A DNA stretch of 64,000 nucleotides. It comes from Montifringilla adamsi (taxonomy: Eukaryota; Chordata; Aves; Passeriformes; Passeridae). Of this stretch, positions 63,975 to 64,000 are shown one piece after another. The translations under genes were made by a program, and so were the position numbers. Numbering within the stretch: position 1 is the stretch's first letter; each line of letters starts with the position of its first letter. The notes beneath the pieces were generated by a model. It saw only the letters and a program-made list of their open reading frames with translations, was not told where the DNA came from and made no database searches. Location: the NCBI GenBank assembly GCA_017590115.1, contig JAGGNK010009114.1, forward strand, positions 17,195,937-17,259,936, given 5' to 3'.

Positions 63975-64000
63975 GTGGGTATGTGAGTGGGTATGTGAGG
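63975..64000. repeat. 12-bp tandem repeat cut by the window edge
   Basis: GTGGGTATGTGA occurs twice in succession (63975-63986, 63987-63998), and the window ends two bases later, so copy number is unknown. It may be the start of a minisatellite. Confidence 0.8.

Noticed and set aside
1..64000. CRISPR arrays, bacterial insertion sequences, operons or phage genes
   Set aside because: No spaced repeat arrays and no compact gene packing; base use and repeats are vertebrate.
1..64000. Endogenous retrovirus or LTR element
   Set aside because: No paired long terminal repeats, primer-binding site or gag/pol/env-like frame was recognised; solo LTRs of unknown families cannot be excluded.

Overview
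The window reads as a gene-poor stretch of a bird genome. The recognisable interspersed repeats are almost all CR1-type LINEs. They include two younger copies with the typical avian 3' end and several very old, diverged fragments. I see no L1, Alu, B1/B2 or other mammalian repeats and no bacterial-type gene organisation. The species cannot be named from the sequence alone.

Layout. 1-30.6 kb is AT-leaning and non-coding, with scattered CR1 remnants: 767-1205 (minus, interrupted by a small plus-strand CR1 tail), about 1700-3640 (minus, old and long), 7880-8105 (minus), 9210-9580 (plus) and 17338-17682 (minus). An unassigned element of about 390 bp with short terminal inverted repeats lies at 20948-21336. 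Two CTCF-like motifs in the same orientation lie at 17.8 and 18.8 kb, with a weaker one in the opposite orientation at 13.6 kb.

30.6-32.87 kb is the one strong gene-related landmark. It is a CpG island of about 2.2 kb with GC boxes, an inverted CCAAT box, a dense G-quadruplex-type motif and plausible plus-strand splice signals. It is almost certainly a promoter, probably with a non-coding first exon. No downstream coding exon could be recognised, so neither the gene nor its main direction is known.

33-64 kb is again non-coding, with fewer and smaller CR1 fragments (45058-45200 minus, 48640-48975 plus, 62440-62695 minus). It contains several repeat-free blocks rich in homeodomain- and POU-like motifs that resemble conserved non-coding elements. 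This would fit a long first intron or regulatory flank of a developmental gene, but that is inference from composition only.

I found no convincing protein-coding exon, tRNA, rRNA or other structured RNA gene. The longest open frames lie in the CpG island and are low-complexity artefacts of few stop codons. I saw no clear new biological system. The most useful leads are the orphan CpG-island promoter, the CTCF-like motifs, the terminal-inverted-repeat element and the candidate conserved blocks.
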